A DNA stretch of 64,000 nt. Source: Bacteroidales bacterium. Lineage in GTDB: Bacteria > Bacteroidota > Bacteroidia > Bacteroidales > Prolixibacteraceae. The notes below the pieces were generated by a model, which was given only the letters and a program-made list of their open reading frames with translations, did no database searches and was not told the origin of the DNA. Within the stretch, counting starts at the first letter, position 1. Each line of letters begins with the position of its first letter. The DNA is taken from NCBI GenBank assembly GCA_012729335.1, contig JAAYDJ010000007.1, positions 310,001-374,000 of the forward strand. The letters are read 5' to 3'. Positions 19,514 through 30,548 of this stretch are shown in pieces. The position numbers and the translations under genes are program-made.

Positions 19514-19552
19514 AAGTTGTTTTTGCAATGGGTAATGAATCCGGGGTGAAAA

Positions 19553-20704
19553 TTACATTTTTCCCGGGAAGACAGAATCATTTTTGTCAAGTTTGTCCAG
19601 ATCCTGGGTAATTCTTTTCACAATCTTCAGGTTGTCGAAGAATTCCTTGGCGATCACGCGCAGGATGGTGTAGACGGGGATGGCCAGGACCATCCCGGTG
19701 ATTCCGCCCAGGCTTCCGGCGGCCAGAATGACCAGGAAGATCTCCAGGGGATGGGCTTTGACGCTGCTGCTGTAGATCAGGGGCTGGAAAAGGACATCAT
19801 CGAGGATCTTCACGGTGAGGAAGGCCAGGGCCATCCAGCCCAGCAGGGGAAGGGTGTAGGACATGAAATCCATGTGGACATGGAGGGCCAGGCCGATCAG
19901 CAAGCCGATGGTCACCCCGATCCAGGGGCCCACATAGGGAATGATGTTGAAAAGCCCGCAGAATAATCCGATGATGACCGCATGGTTGAATTCGATGCCG
20001 ATAAGGGTCAGCCCCAGGGTGTACAGCGATCCTACCAAAATCATTTCCAGCACGATCCCCAGGAAATACCTTCTGAGAAGATAGGAGATGGAGTCGAGGA
20101 TCTTGCCCACCTTTTCCTCCATGTCGGTGGGTACCAGCAACAGAATGCCGTCACGAAACATGGTGGAATCCTTCAGGAAGAAAAAGGTGATGAAGGAAAC
20201 GGCAAAAAAGCCTATAAATAGCTCACCGACCGTTCCGGCAACAAAATCGACCACGGTATTCAGGTCAGAAATCCGGAATTTATCTTCGAGTTGGCGGCTG
20301 ACCAGTTCGAAGAAGGTGGTGTCGGTGAACACCACCGGCTCACGGCTGAAGAAACTGAAGAAGCGGGAGAGGGGGTCTTGCAGGGAAGTGAAGATCTGGT
20401 CCAGATCGATGGAGGAGAAAGTCTCGAATTCCTTGATCAGAAGGGGAATGAGGAATTTGAACATCCCAAAAAAGAGCAGCCAGAGGGAAACCAGGGAAAT
20501 GAAAGCCGCCATCGACTTCGGAATGGTGAAGCGGCCGATCCTGACCCGGTCGAGGGCCCACATGAGAGGTTTTCCCACAAAGGAGAGGATGACCGAGAGA
20601 AGGATGTATATGACAATGTCCAGGAAAAACCAGAGCAGGAAAGCCAGCAAAACGGCCCCCGAAAGAAGCAGAAGTGTCCGCGTGCGGTTTTTGATATTGA
20701 ACAT
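19553..20704 (-). CDS. AI-2E family transporter (PerM-like)
   Basis: Eight TM-type profile with NIIPYVGPWIGVTIGLLIG and LEIFLVILAAGSLGGITGMVLAIPV. Confidence 0.9.
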   Translation of the reverse strand: MFNIKNRTRTLLLLSGAVLLAFLLWFFLDIVIYILLSVILSFVGKPLMWALDRVRIGRFTIPKSMAAFISLVSLWLLFFGMFKFLIPLLIKEFETFSSIDLDQIFTSLQDPLSRFFSFFSREPVVFTDTTFFELVSRQLEDKFRISDLNTVVDFVAGTVGELFIGFFAVSFITFFFLKDSTMFRDGILLLVPTDMEEKVGKILDSISYLLRRYFLGIVLEMILVGSLYTLGLTLIGIEFNHAVIIGLFCGLFNIIPYVGPWIGVTIGLLIGLALHVHMDFMSYTLPLLGWMALAFLTVKILDDVLFQPLIYSSSVKAHPLEIFLVILAAGSLGGITGMVLAIPVYTILRVIAKEFFDNLKIVKRITQDLDKLDKNDSVFPGKM

Positions 20705-20730
20705 GCCTTTTTTTATTCAAATGTAAAACA

Positions 20731-22389
20731 TTATTTGATCTGTTCCTCTGCCCGGAAGAGGTACCATTGGGTCAGATAGCAGTTGTAGAAGTGGTTCTTG
20801 TCCGGGTGGCGGTATCTGCGTTCCGGATTTTGCCGCATCAGAACTTCGGTCATTTCACGATAGGCCACATCGTCGCAGACAGGATACCAGAGTTGTTTAA
20901 ACCTACGTGGTGCGGTTCTGATGAGCCATTCCCTGAAAGGCCGCCAGGGATGGCTGTGGTGATTATTCCCGGGCAGGGGCAGTTCGCACTTATATTTTCT
21001 GAAGAACCAGCTGTTTAAAGTTTTGAAGTAATGAAGGCCCCCCAGTTGCAGGGAAAAGGGAAGCGCCCCGAAATGGCGGATCAGCTCAGGGTCGTAAAGG
21101 GGCATGACCGGTTGTAGTCCGAAGAATTCGAAGGCCATGACGGAGTTGGTGATCAGTTTGCACTGGCGTTCTTCCAGGTCCCAGTTCCGGAAGGTCTCCG
21201 TCGCGGAACCCGGGCTGAACGGAAATTCCTGCCGGAAGGTAGCGGCCACGTTTTTCATTGCTGTGCGCCCCATGGGATAGGAAGTTCCGAAGCGGGTGAC
21301 CACAGCCTTGAACAGCCTGTCGGGATTCTCCTCCGGAAGGCCGGAATAGAGATGGGAACCCCTGAGGAAATCGCCGGGATGGCCAGGTAAAACGCGTGTT
21401 CCGGGGGAGATGGCCCCGCACTCCAGTAAATGTCTGATGGCCGGAAAATCCTGAAGGAAGGGCATCGAGGAGAGGTGGCCTGCAAAATCGATGTATTCTC
21501 CGAACCGGGGATCCTGGAAGGTGCGGGAAATCAGTTCGGGCGTGTAATCCACGTTCAGGTGGGGAAAACCCAGTTTTTCGGCCAGGGAGCGGGCAGCGGC
21601 GCTCTCCTGATTTCCGGGGCGTCCCCAGGTGGCACAGAGGACCTCTTTGTGCCCCGCCTCTTTCAACAGGCAGGCCAGCAACCGTGAGTCATAACCTCCC
21701 GTCAGGGGAAGCAGGATTTTATGCTGTGTCAGATAGGGCACATATCGGGCAAAAACCCTGCGGATCAAGGCGGCCGTATCCTCTTCCGCAGATGGAAGAG
21801 GCATGTCTGCTTTGGATTTCCGGCCTGTTATGGCGCCAGATGAAGGCTTCTTCTCCTGGCGTGCTGGGTTGGCGGGGGCATCCGGACTAAAATAATGTTT
21901 TTCGGTGCCCTCCTGTGTGAGGCGGACGGTCTCCCCGGGTCTGACCTGGCGAAGACCCCGTGCGAGGGTTCTTGCTGCGGGGGTCACCCCGAATTGAAGG
22001 AAATAGAGGTGTGCTTCGCCGTCGGGGGGCAGGGATCCTTCCCGGCGGAGATATACGAGGGGGCTATCTCCGGCCCAGAACGACTGTTCTTTCCGTGCGT
22101 AAAAGATAGGGTAATTGCGGCTGAGGCTGCATGCCAGCCAGATTTCGGTTCCGGTATAAACGATCAGGGCGAAGTGCCCGTTCAGGGATCCGGTCAGGAT
22201 GCGAAACCGTTCGAAGGATTCCGTGTGTGGGGCAACCGCTTTCAGGAGGGTGCCGCCTGTGATGATCCTCTGGTTCATAAAGGCCCAGCCGGCCACCCTG
22301 GTTTCACCGGAGGCCAGCACTCCCTTTCCGGAAGCTCCTTCCGCACCCCACACAGATGAGGTCGTTTCTGCGATCAGCTGCCCAGCCAT
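20731..22389 (-). CDS. Asparagine synthase-related protein
   Basis: LPLTGGYDSRLLACLLKEAGHKEVLCATWG (synthase PP-loop). Start set at MAGQLIAETTSS; the upstream 140 aa of the listed ORF are antisense to / overlap the next gene and lack family character. Confidence 0.8.
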   Translation of the reverse strand: MAGQLIAETTSSVWGAEGASGKGVLASGETRVAGWAFMNQRIITGGTLLKAVAPHTESFERFRILTGSLNGHFALIVYTGTEIWLACSLSRNYPIFYARKEQSFWAGDSPLVYLRREGSLPPDGEAHLYFLQFGVTPAARTLARGLRQVRPGETVRLTQEGTEKHYFSPDAPANPARQEKKPSSGAITGRKSKADMPLPSAEEDTAALIRRVFARYVPYLTQHKILLPLTGGYDSRLLACLLKEAGHKEVLCATWGRPGNQESAAARSLAEKLGFPHLNVDYTPELISRTFQDPRFGEYIDFAGHLSSMPFLQDFPAIRHLLECGAISPGTRVLPGHPGDFLRGSHLYSGLPEENPDRLFKAVVTRFGTSYPMGRTAMKNVAATFRQEFPFSPGSATETFRNWDLEERQCKLITNSVMAFEFFGLQPVMPLYDPELIRHFGALPFSLQLGGLHYFKTLNSWFFRKYKCELPLPGNNHHSHPWRPFREWLIRTAPRRFKQLWYPVCDDVAYREMTEVLMRQNPERRYRHPDKNHFYNCYLTQWYLFRAEEQIK

Positions 22390-23789
22390 AATCGGAGTAT
22401 AAGAAATGGAACAACCACGATGGCGGCCGCTTTGGCCAGGAACAGAAAGGCCCAGGAGAGCCTGACGCCTGCCAGGCGGAGCGCGTAGAAGGTGAGGAAC
22501 CCGAAAAAGAGAAAGCCCGTGAGGCTGTAGAGGGCGATGGTGGGGGTCAGCTCCTTCAGGATAAGTCCGCCTGCCAGCAACACCCCTGCCCGGGAGAGGA
22601 GCAACAATATGTTGAAGATCATGGATACTTTTTGTTTTTCGCGGGCAATGAGAATGGTGGAAAGGGGCGAACCTGTGAACACAAAAAAGAGCCAGGGAGA
22701 AAGGAGGGCGGCCAGGGAACCGGCGTAAGCCCATTCGGTTCCGAAGAGGAGGGAGAAGATCTTCGTGCCCCAGAAGGCCAGGATGGTAAAAGGGATCAGT
22801 CCGAGCCATACCTGTTTTTTAAAGAGGTCGCGGGTGAGGTGCGCCAGTTCCTCGGGGTGTTCGCTGAGGGCGCGGGCCTTCTGGACATATACGCTGCCGA
22901 TGGAAATGCTGGTCAGCTGCACCGGAATGCTCAGGTAGCGGTGCGAAAAGGAATAGAGACCCAGGAACGTGGGGCCAAAGAATGGTTTGATCATGAAGAC
23001 GGGGAGCTGATTGCTCAGGAAGTTGAAAAATTCGGCCGGAACCTGGAAGCGTGGGAAATGGGCGTAACGGCGGGCCAGGGCTTTTTCATCAGTGGTGTAG
23101 GGGAGGAGCTTCCGGGTTTGGACACTTTGCCATATGGCACGAAGGGTGGTGCGGGATGAAAAGAAGGTTTTGCGGGGGTGTTTCCCGTGGCTCTCAGACA
23201 TGTCAAACAGGAAAACGGCAAAAGTGAGGGCCTGGGCCAGGGTTACCCCCAGGAAAAGCCCCGTATAGGGGAAGATGAACAACAGCGACTGGAGGATTCC
23301 GGAGGCAAGAGCCCTGAAGAGTTCCAGGCGGGCCAGCTTCCTGAAGCGCTGGTTGCTGATGAAGGTATTGCGGATCAGCTGTATGGCCCCGAAGAAAAAG
23401 GCATAGAAGGGGACCATCAGCAACAGCCACCCGTAATGGGGAGCCCGGCGGGAAAACAAAAGAAAAAGCAGGATTCCGGAGAGAAGAAGGAGGTTAAGAA
23501 GCAGGTTGGTTCTGAGGGCCAGGGAAAAAAGGGTTTTCTTTTCGGGATGGTCGCGTGCCAGGAGCAGGGCGCCCTCGTAGCCGCCGTTGGCAAAGACCGA
23601 AATGAGGGAGGCGATGCTCAGGAAGAGTACGAAGTCCCCGAAATCACCGGGGGCATAAAGCCGGGCAATCAGAAGGGCAAAGAGGGCCGGAATCAGCCGG
23701 GCGGCAAATACCCCCGTAAAGAGGCCCAGGATGTTCCTGTAGAAATCGCTCTCTTTCAGTTCAGTCAGGATTTTTCCGGATCGGATCAT
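22374..23789 (-). CDS. Oligosaccharide flippase family protein (Wzx-like)
   Basis: Many TMs, starts NILGLFTGVFAARLIPALFALLIARLYAPGDFGDFVLFLSI. Confidence 0.85.
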   Translation of the reverse strand: MIRSGKILTELKESDFYRNILGLFTGVFAARLIPALFALLIARLYAPGDFGDFVLFLSIASLISVFANGGYEGALLLARDHPEKKTLFSLALRTNLLLNLLLLSGILLFLLFSRRAPHYGWLLLMVPFYAFFFGAIQLIRNTFISNQRFRKLARLELFRALASGILQSLLFIFPYTGLFLGVTLAQALTFAVFLFDMSESHGKHPRKTFFSSRTTLRAIWQSVQTRKLLPYTTDEKALARRYAHFPRFQVPAEFFNFLSNQLPVFMIKPFFGPTFLGLYSFSHRYLSIPVQLTSISIGSVYVQKARALSEHPEELAHLTRDLFKKQVWLGLIPFTILAFWGTKIFSLLFGTEWAYAGSLAALLSPWLFFVFTGSPLSTILIAREKQKVSMIFNILLLLSRAGVLLAGGLILKELTPTIALYSLTGFLFFGFLTFYALRLAGVRLSWAFLFLAKAAAIVVVPFLILRLWLGS

Positions 23790-23924
23790 CGTCAGGATTC
23801 AAAACGGGAGTAAAGGTAAAAAAATGTCGACATAAGCCGTGGTACCTGCAGGGAGAATGGGGGAGGGGGTGTGGCGCGGCCGGTGACGGATGTTTTTTAT
23901 CTTTGCGGAAATAACACCGGGAGT

Positions 23925-24608
23925 ATGGAACTATGGATGGACGACCAGGCGACGGAACGGCAGTACCGTGAATTGCTCTCACAGATCAGCATGCACCGCA
24001 GTGGTGAGGTGGCCGATCTGATGAAGCAGCGCGGGATTCTCTATAAGATGAACTGGGGGGTTTCCCTGACCGATTTGCGTGCCATGGCCGCAGAGGTGAG
24101 ATCCTCGCATCTTCTCGCACTGAAACTCTGGAACAAACAGTGGCGTGAGACCATGATCCTGGCCACCCTGGTCGATGAGCCGGGGGAAGTCACCGAGCAA
24201 CAGATGGACTATTGGACGCACCGGTTTGAGAACATCGAGATTGCCGAGCAGGCCTCGGCCAACCTCTGGTGGCGTACCCCCTTCGCCTATGCCAAGGCCC
24301 TTGAATGGTGCCGCGGCAAGAAACACCTCATCCGTTTTACGGCCGTCCACCTGGCCGGAAGACTCGCCCTCTCCGACAGGAAATCACCCGACGAAATGTT
24401 CGAACCTTTCATGGAGGAAATGGTGACCCTGTCCAGAGACAAAACCCTCACGGAGGTGATCCTCCGTTCATTGATGATCATGGCCCAAAGATCGGCATAC
24501 CTCAGGGAACTGATTGCGCAACTGGCGGCGACCCTTGAAAGCACGGAGCATGAAGCTTCGCGGCGGCTGGCTGCGGAAATCGGAGAAAGCCTGCCGTTTA
24601 CAATGTAA
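23925..24608 (+). CDS. DNA alkylation repair protein (AlkD-like HEAT fold)
   Basis: GVSLTDLRAMAAEVRSSHLLALKLWNKQWRETMILATLVDEP; start chosen downstream of TATCTTTG at 23899-23906. Confidence 0.82.
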   Translation: MELWMDDQATERQYRELLSQISMHRSGEVADLMKQRGILYKMNWGVSLTDLRAMAAEVRSSHLLALKLWNKQWRETMILATLVDEPGEVTEQQMDYWTHRFENIEIAEQASANLWWRTPFAYAKALEWCRGKKHLIRFTAVHLAGRLALSDRKSPDEMFEPFMEEMVTLSRDKTLTEVILRSLMIMAQRSAYLRELIAQLAATLESTEHEASRRLAAEIGESLPFTM

Positions 24609-24669
24609 CCCCGGCACGCTGGTGGTGGGCAGAATCAAAAAAAACATTATATTGCCAAAAATACCCTTT

Positions 24670-25872
24670 ATGCAGCTCCTGGAAGTAACCGACAATAAAA
24701 CCAGATCTCTCTTTCACAAGGTGCCCCACCTGATTTACAAGGACGATCCCCATTGGGCATGTCCTCTGGAGATGATGGTGGAGAATGTCTTTGATCCTGC
24801 GAAGAACGCCTCATTCAAGAACGGGGAGGCCATCCGCTGGGTACTGACCGGAGAAGAAGGGCGTTTGCTGGGAAGGATCGGTGCGTTTGTCAACCATGAC
24901 AAGGCCAGGGTGTATGAGCAGCCCACGGGCGGCTGCGGATTCTTCGAATGCGTCAACGACAGGGAGGCCGCAGCGCAACTTTTCGGGGCTGCGGAAGCAT
25001 GGCTTAAAAACCGGGGAATGGAGGCCATGGACGGTCCTGTCAACTTCGGCGAAAACTACATGAACTGGGGTCTTCTGGTCGACGGCTTTATGCCCCAGGG
25101 ATTTGGAATGCCCTATAACCCGCCCTATTACCTCCGCCTGTTCGAAGAGTACGGTTTTAAAACCTATTTCAAGCAATTCAGTTACCACCTCGACATCACC
25201 CTTCCCGAACTTCCGGAACGGTTCTGGAAGGTCGCCGAATGGGTGGCTAAGAAGCCGCAGTTCAACTTCCGTCATTTCTCGTGGAAGGAGAGCGCGAAGT
25301 TCGTGGAGGATTTTGCCACCGTTTACGACGACGCATGGCGGTTCCACGAACACTTTAAGCCCATGGACCGTGATGATCTGCATGATTTCCTCTCCTCCTC
25401 CAAACTGATGATCGAGGAGAAATTCATCTGGTTTGCCTATCATGAGGAGACACCCATCGCCGTTTTCGTAATGATCCCCGACATCAACCAGATCCTGCGG
25501 CGCCTCAATGGAAAACTCCACCTGTGGAATTTCATGAAGCTGATGTGGTACAAAAAAACCAGGGTGATGACCCGTACGCGCGGCATCATCATTGGCATTT
25601 CTCCGAAATACCAGCGTTCAGGCATTGAATCGGCCATCTTCTGGCACCTGCGGCCGGTAATGTACACCATGCCCTGGTACAAGGAGATGGAGCTCTCCTG
25701 GGCCGGCGACTTCAATCCCAAAATCGTCGCCCTCTATGAATCGGTGGGCGGAAAACATATGAAAACCCACCTCACCATGCGCTGTCTCTTCGATCGCACC
25801 AAACCCTTCACCAGGGCGCCGCTCATCGGCCAGAAACCGGAAGAGATAAAAAAACAAAATATTCAGGAATAA
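24670..25872 (+). CDS. GNAT-like acetyltransferase family protein
   Basis: FHKVPHLIYKDDPHWACPLEMMVENVFDPAKN and GIIIGISPKYQRSGIESAIF; start at MQLLEVTDNKTRS. Confidence 0.65.
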   Translation: MQLLEVTDNKTRSLFHKVPHLIYKDDPHWACPLEMMVENVFDPAKNASFKNGEAIRWVLTGEEGRLLGRIGAFVNHDKARVYEQPTGGCGFFECVNDREAAAQLFGAAEAWLKNRGMEAMDGPVNFGENYMNWGLLVDGFMPQGFGMPYNPPYYLRLFEEYGFKTYFKQFSYHLDITLPELPERFWKVAEWVAKKPQFNFRHFSWKESAKFVEDFATVYDDAWRFHEHFKPMDRDDLHDFLSSSKLMIEEKFIWFAYHEETPIAVFVMIPDINQILRRLNGKLHLWNFMKLMWYKKTRVMTRTRGIIIGISPKYQRSGIESAIFWHLRPVMYTMPWYKEMELSWAGDFNPKIVALYESVGGKHMKTHLTMRCLFDRTKPFTRAPLIGQKPEEIKKQNIQE

Positions 25873-25874
25873 CA

Positions 25875-25906
25875 TTTTGCTTATTTGGTGATTAATTCTA
25901 TCTTTG
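25875..25906 (+). promoter_or_regulatory. Bacteroidetes-type sigma-A promoter for rpmE2
   Basis: TTTTG (25875-25879), 19-bp spacer, TATCTTTG (25899-25906), matching TTTG-N19-TAnnTTTG. Confidence 0.75.
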
Positions 25907-25942
25907 CCCCCCGTTTAAGAAACTGAAGAAATAATTACGAAA

Positions 25943-26206
25943 ATGAAACAGGGAATACATCCGGCAAGTTACAGAATGGTGGCGTTCAGGGATATGTCTA
26001 ACGGTCACACATTTCTCACCCGGTCTACGGTCCAGAGCAAGGAAACCGTAGAGGTCGACGGCGTTGAATACCCGTTGGTGAAAATTGAAATCTCCAATAC
26101 CTCCCACCCGTTTTATACCGGTAAGGTGAAACTGGTCGATACCGCTGGTCGCGTCGACAAGTTCATGAACCGTTACAAGACGCACATGGAAAAGAGAAAC
26201 AAGTAA
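25943..26206 (+). CDS. rpmE2: 50S ribosomal protein L31 type B
   Basis: [30 protein letters not shown]...[20 protein letters not shown]. Confidence 0.96.
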   Translation: MKQGIHPASYRMVAFRDMSNGHTFLTRSTVQSKETVEVDGVEYPLVKIEISNTSHPFYTGKVKLVDTAGRVDKFMNRYKTHMEKRNK

Positions 26207-26223
26207 TCCTCAAGGATATGAAG

Positions 26224-26252
26224 AAAAGCTCCGGTCACGGGGCTTTTTTTTT
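26224..26252 (+). terminator. Rho-independent terminator after rpmE2
   Basis: AAAAGCTCCG-GTCA-CGGGGCTTTT stem-loop with T-run. Confidence 0.85.
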
Positions 26253-26391
26253 GGTGTTTTCTGCCATAATTGCCCGCCGGGGGAGTGGATTTGCCGGAAA
26301 GTGCCGTTGGCACAACTATTGCCTTAAACAAAGATCCGGAGACAAGAAGCGCATGAGCGACAATTTGTCATAAGGAGAAAGGTTTGATCAT

Positions 26392-28845
26392 ATGGGAAAT
26401 ACAAAATATAACGGATCGGGAGGCTGGAGCTTCTCCGATCTCATCCACAACAACGGTGAGTTTTTTCCTGTCATTGCCGATGGGGATGATGCCAGTCTGA
26501 GGAGTCCCGAGGTGCCAGAAGTACTGCCTGTACTTCCCCTGCGGAATACGGTGCTTTTCCCGGGAGTGGTGATTCCCATCAGTGTAGGGCGTCAGAAGTC
26601 CCTGCGGCTGGTCCAGGATGTCAACCGGGGAGGGAAGCTTCTGGGCACCCTGGCGCAAACCGATCCGCAGCTCGACGATCCCTCTGCAGGAGAGCTTTAC
26701 GGGGTGGGGACCGTTGCCGAAATTCTCAAGGTGCTGGAAATGCCCGACGGGTCGACCACGGTCATCATCCAGGGCAAAAGGCGCTTCCGGGTGAGTGAAT
26801 TTCTGAACGAAGATCCCTATTTCAGGGCGCGGGTGGAGGTCATTCCTGACCTGCCTCCCGTCGACAATGCCGAATTCAGCGCCATCGTAGGCTCACTTAA
26901 GGATCTGTCGATCAAGATCGCCCACTTTTCCTCCAACGTACCCCCCGAGGCCACCTTTGCCGTCAAGAATATAGAAAACTCCACCTTCCTGATCAATTTC
27001 ATCTGTTCCAATACCGACATCAGTGTAGAAGAGAAACAGAAGCTTCTCGAGATCGATGCACTCCGTGACCGGGGGGTGCAGGCCATCAGTTATCTGGTCA
27101 GGGAGGTGCAGATGCTGGAGCTGAAGCACGATATCCAGAAGAAAGTGAAGACCGATATAGACCGGCAGCAACGGGAGTTCATGCTGCATCAGCAGATGAA
27201 GACCATCCAGGACGAGCTGGGAGGCAGTCCGGTCGACCAGGAGATTAAGGTGCTCAGGGAGCGGGCTTCCGGGAAAAAATGGAGCGAAGAGACAGGCCGC
27301 TATTTTGAGAAGGAGGTTGAGAAGCTGAGCCGGCTCAACCCGGCGGCCGGGGAGTATTCGGTACAATACAGCTATTGTCAGACACTGCTCGACCTTCCGT
27401 GGAACGAAACGACTGCCGACAATTTTGATCTGGAGAATGCCCGCAGGGTGCTTGATGAGGACCATTTCGGGCTTGAAAAGGTGAAGGAACGTATATTGGA
27501 GCATCTGGCGGTGTTGAAGCTGAAGGAGGATCTGAAGGCGCCCATTCTCTGTTTGTATGGTCCTCCCGGGGTGGGGAAGACCTCCCTGGGCAAGTCGGTA
27601 GCCCGTGCCCTGGGTCGCAAGTACGTGCGGATGAGCCTGGGCGGGCTCCATGATGAGTCGGAGATCAGGGGGCACCGCAAAACCTACATCGGGGCGATGC
27701 CCGGGCGGGTCATCCAGAATATCAGGAAGGCCAAATCCTCGAACCCGGTGTTCGTGCTCGATGAAATCGACAAGGTCTCCAAACAGTTCCACGGTGATCC
27801 TGCGTCGGCATTGCTGGAGGTCCTTGATCCGGAGCAGAATGGTGAATTTCACGACAACTATGTGGAGCTGGAATACGATTTGAGCAAGGTGATGTTCATC
27901 GCTACGGCCAACACTCTGAGCACCATTGCCCCTCCGCTGCGCGACCGGCTGGAACTCATTGAAGTAAGCGGCTACCTGGTGGAGGAAAAGGTGGAGATTG
28001 CCCGTCGCCATCTGGTGCCCAAGCAGTTGGAGAACCACGGTGTGAGGCCAGGTCAGCTCGGGATACCCAAAGAGGTGCTGGAGCATGTCATTGAGCACTA
28101 CACGCGTGAGTCGGGGGTGCGGGAACTCGACCAGAAGATTGCCAGGATCGTACGCAGGGTGGCCAAGAAGATCGCCTTCGGGGAAACATACCATGTGCAG
28201 GTTACGGTGGAGGACATCCGGGAATATCTTGGTGTAACTGAATACAATAAGGAAGCCTATCAGGGGAATGATTTTGCGGGGGTGGTGACCGGCCTGGCGT
28301 GGACGGCTGCCGGCGGGGAGATTCTCTATGTGGAGAGCAGCCTGAGCAAGGGCAAGGGCACCCTGACCATCACGGGGAACCTGGGCGATGTGATGAAAGA
28401 GTCGGCCATGCTGGCCATGGAGTATCTCAAGAGTCATGCGGGAGAACTGGAACTCCATCCCGATGTTTTTGAGCGGTGGAATGTGCACATTCATGTTCCC
28501 GAGGGGGCCATTCCCAAGGATGGGCCTTCGGCGGGGGTGACCATGGTGACCAGCCTGGCCTCGGCCTTTACCCAGAGGAAAGTCAAAGCAGGCCTGGCCA
28601 TGACAGGAGAGATTACCCTCCGGGGGAAAGTTTTGCCGGTGGGGGGCATCAAGGAGAAGATCCTGGCCGCCAAAAGGGCCGGCATCCGTGAAATCATTCT
28701 CTCTGAAGAAAACCGCAAGGATCTGGAGGAGATCAAACCCGCCTACCTGTCAGGTGTGAAATTCCATTTCGTGCACACCATCGCAGAAGTGTTGCAGCAG
28801 GCCCTGCTGAAAAGCAAGATCAAGAATCCGCTTCAGATCTCCTGA
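26392..28845 (+). CDS. lon: Endopeptidase La (ATP-dependent Lon protease)
   Basis: [49 protein letters not shown] catalytic Ser region, Lys in [14 protein letters not shown]. Confidence 0.98.
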   Translation: MGNTKYNGSGGWSFSDLIHNNGEFFPVIADGDDASLRSPEVPEVLPVLPLRNTVLFPGVVIPISVGRQKSLRLVQDVNRGGKLLGTLAQTDPQLDDPSAGELYGVGTVAEILKVLEMPDGSTTVIIQGKRRFRVSEFLNEDPYFRARVEVIPDLPPVDNAEFSAIVGSLKDLSIKIAHFSSNVPPEATFAVKNIENSTFLINFICSNTDISVEEKQKLLEIDALRDRGVQAISYLVREVQMLELKHDIQKKVKTDIDRQQREFMLHQQMKTIQDELGGSPVDQEIKVLRERASGKKWSEETGRYFEKEVEKLSRLNPAAGEYSVQYSYCQTLLDLPWNETTADNFDLENARRVLDEDHFGLEKVKERILEHLAVLKLKEDLKAPILCLYGPPGVGKTSLGKSVARALGRKYVRMSLGGLHDESEIRGHRKTYIGAMPGRVIQNIRKAKSSNPVFVLDEIDKVSKQFHGDPASALLEVLDPEQNGEFHDNYVELEYDLSKVMFIATANTLSTIAPPLRDRLELIEVSGYLVEEKVEIARRHLVPKQLENHGVRPGQLGIPKEVLEHVIEHYTRESGVRELDQKIARIVRRVAKKIAFGETYHVQVTVEDIREYLGVTEYNKEAYQGNDFAGVVTGLAWTAAGGEILYVESSLSKGKGTLTITGNLGDVMKESAMLAMEYLKSHAGELELHPDVFERWNVHIHVPEGAIPKDGPSAGVTMVTSLASAFTQRKVKAGLAMTGEITLRGKVLPVGGIKEKILAAKRAGIREIILSEENRKDLEEIKPAYLSGVKFHFVHTIAEVLQQALLKSKIKNPLQIS

Positions 28846-28921
28846 ACGCCCCCGGGTATCCGGAGCCGGGGAATGCAGGAAGAATGCCGGTTTTGGGGAT
28901 TCCGGACACCATTAAGCAGGG

Positions 28922-29122
28922 TCAGGGATTGCGTAAGCGGGTGTTGCCCTTGACGGCTTTGGGCCAGTAGGGACAGTGGCGGCATCCGTTGGCGCAACAG
29001 TACCCTCTTCTCCGGAGGTACGCTTCGGTCATCACACGGTATCCTTCCGGGGAGAGGTAGAAGTCGACGCCTTCCTTCAACTGGTCGCCGCCATAGTCGA
29101 TATCATCGGGGAAATGGGCCAT
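28922..29122 (-). CDS. DUF5522-family Cys-rich small protein
   Basis: EGVDFYLSPEGYRVMTEAYLRRRGYCCANGCRHCPY. Confidence 0.85.
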   Translation of the reverse strand: MAHFPDDIDYGGDQLKEGVDFYLSPEGYRVMTEAYLRRRGYCCANGCRHCPYWPKAVKGNTRLRNP

Positions 29123-29169
29123 GTGAGTAAGTTTATTATGTCAATGGTGGGGTGCCGGCCGGGCATGGG

Positions 29170-30405
29170 TCAGGATTCCCCTTCATCGTAGCTGAAGCGT
29201 TGCAGGGTATGGCCGAGGCGGTCGCGCTTGGTTTTCAGGTAGCGCTGGTTATGCGGGTTGGGTTTCACCTCGAGTGGTAACACCCTGACCACCCGGAGGC
29301 CGTATGCTTCGAGGCCCACCCGCTTCACGGGATTGTTGGTCATCAGGATCATGTCAGTGACGCCCAGGCTGCGGAGAATCTGTGCGCCCACGCCATAATC
29401 TCGTTCGTCGGCCTTAAATCCCAGGTGGATGTTGGCTTCCACGGTGTCAAGGCCCTGGTCCTGGAGTTTATAGGCCGCAATTTTATTGAGGAGTCCGATG
29501 CCGCGCCCCTCCTGCTGCATGTAAACGATCACCCCCTTACCCTCTTTCTCGATGATCTCCATGGCCAGATGGAGTTGCTCGCCACATTCGCAGCGCTGCG
29601 AACCGAAGATGTCTCCTGTCATACAGGAGGAGTGCACCCTGACAGGAATAGGTTCGCCGCTTTTCCACTCCCCTTTGATGAGGGCCACATGTTCGAGGCC
29701 ATTGCTTTTCTGGAGAAAAGGAATGATCCTGAAATTTCCGTAGTGGGTGGGAAGGGACACTTCCTCACCCCGTTTGATCAGGCTTTCCCTTTGCAGCCGG
29801 TAGGAGATCAGGTCTTTGATGGTGATGATTTTTATGCCGAAGCGGGCGGCGATTTCCACCAGCTGGGGCAGGCGGGCCATGGAGCCGTCGTCGTTCATGA
29901 CTTCTACCAGAACCCCGGAAGGGTAGAGACCCGCTAGGCGGGCCAGGTCCACAGCTGCTTCGGTATGGCCGGCACGCCGGAGGACTCCCCGGTTTTTGGC
30001 CTTCAGCGGAAAGATATGCCCCGGGCGGCCCAGTTCCTCGGGACGGGTGTCAGGATTGACCAGCGCTTTGATGGTAATCGCCCGGTCAGAGGCTGAAATG
30101 CCCGTAGTCACCCCCGGCAAAAGCGCATCAACCGATACGGTGAACTGGGTCTCATGAAACGAGGTATTCTGACCGACCATCAGGTTAAGATCCAGCTCTT
30201 CACACCGCTTCTCGGTCAGGGCCACACAGATAAGCCCACGGCCATGAATGGCCATGAAATTGATCTTCTCGGGAGTGATCAATTCCGAGGCGGCAATGAA
30301 ATCCCCTTCGTTCTCCCTGTCCTCATCGTCCACCACCAGAACCAGCTCGCCGTTTCGAATGGCTTCAATGGCTTCAGGAATGGTGTTCAGATTAAATTCC
30401 GGCAT
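29170..30405 (-). CDS. ribBA: Bifunctional 3,4-dihydroxy-2-butanone-4-phosphate synthase / GTP cyclohydrolase II
   Basis: [14 protein letters not shown] and [14 protein letters not shown] (RibB); [21 protein letters not shown] and [11 protein letters not shown] (RibA). Confidence 0.97.
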   Translation of the reverse strand: MPEFNLNTIPEAIEAIRNGELVLVVDDEDRENEGDFIAASELITPEKINFMAIHGRGLICVALTEKRCEELDLNLMVGQNTSFHETQFTVSVDALLPGVTTGISASDRAITIKALVNPDTRPEELGRPGHIFPLKAKNRGVLRRAGHTEAAVDLARLAGLYPSGVLVEVMNDDGSMARLPQLVEIAARFGIKIITIKDLISYRLQRESLIKRGEEVSLPTHYGNFRIIPFLQKSNGLEHVALIKGEWKSGEPIPVRVHSSCMTGDIFGSQRCECGEQLHLAMEIIEKEGKGVIVYMQQEGRGIGLLNKIAAYKLQDQGLDTVEANIHLGFKADERDYGVGAQILRSLGVTDMILMTNNPVKRVGLEAYGLRVVRVLPLEVKPNPHNQRYLKTKRDRLGHTLQRFSYDEGES

Positions 30406-30548
30406 GATGGTTTTCTGTTATTTGGGGGTCAAAGATAAGCGAAAAATAGAGAGGCACAATCTTTTTGGGGGTAGGGCTGGAGAGTGACTCCCTTCCGGGA
30501 GGCAGGAAATTATAGAATTTCCGGAGGTGGACTCCGGCCTGGCGGGGG

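Noticed and set aside
22390-22809. N-terminal 140 aa of the listed 692 aa ORF
   Set aside because: Overlaps the flippase gene in another frame, composition R/P/H-rich, no homology to synthase N-termini; internal Met at 22389 is the likely start.
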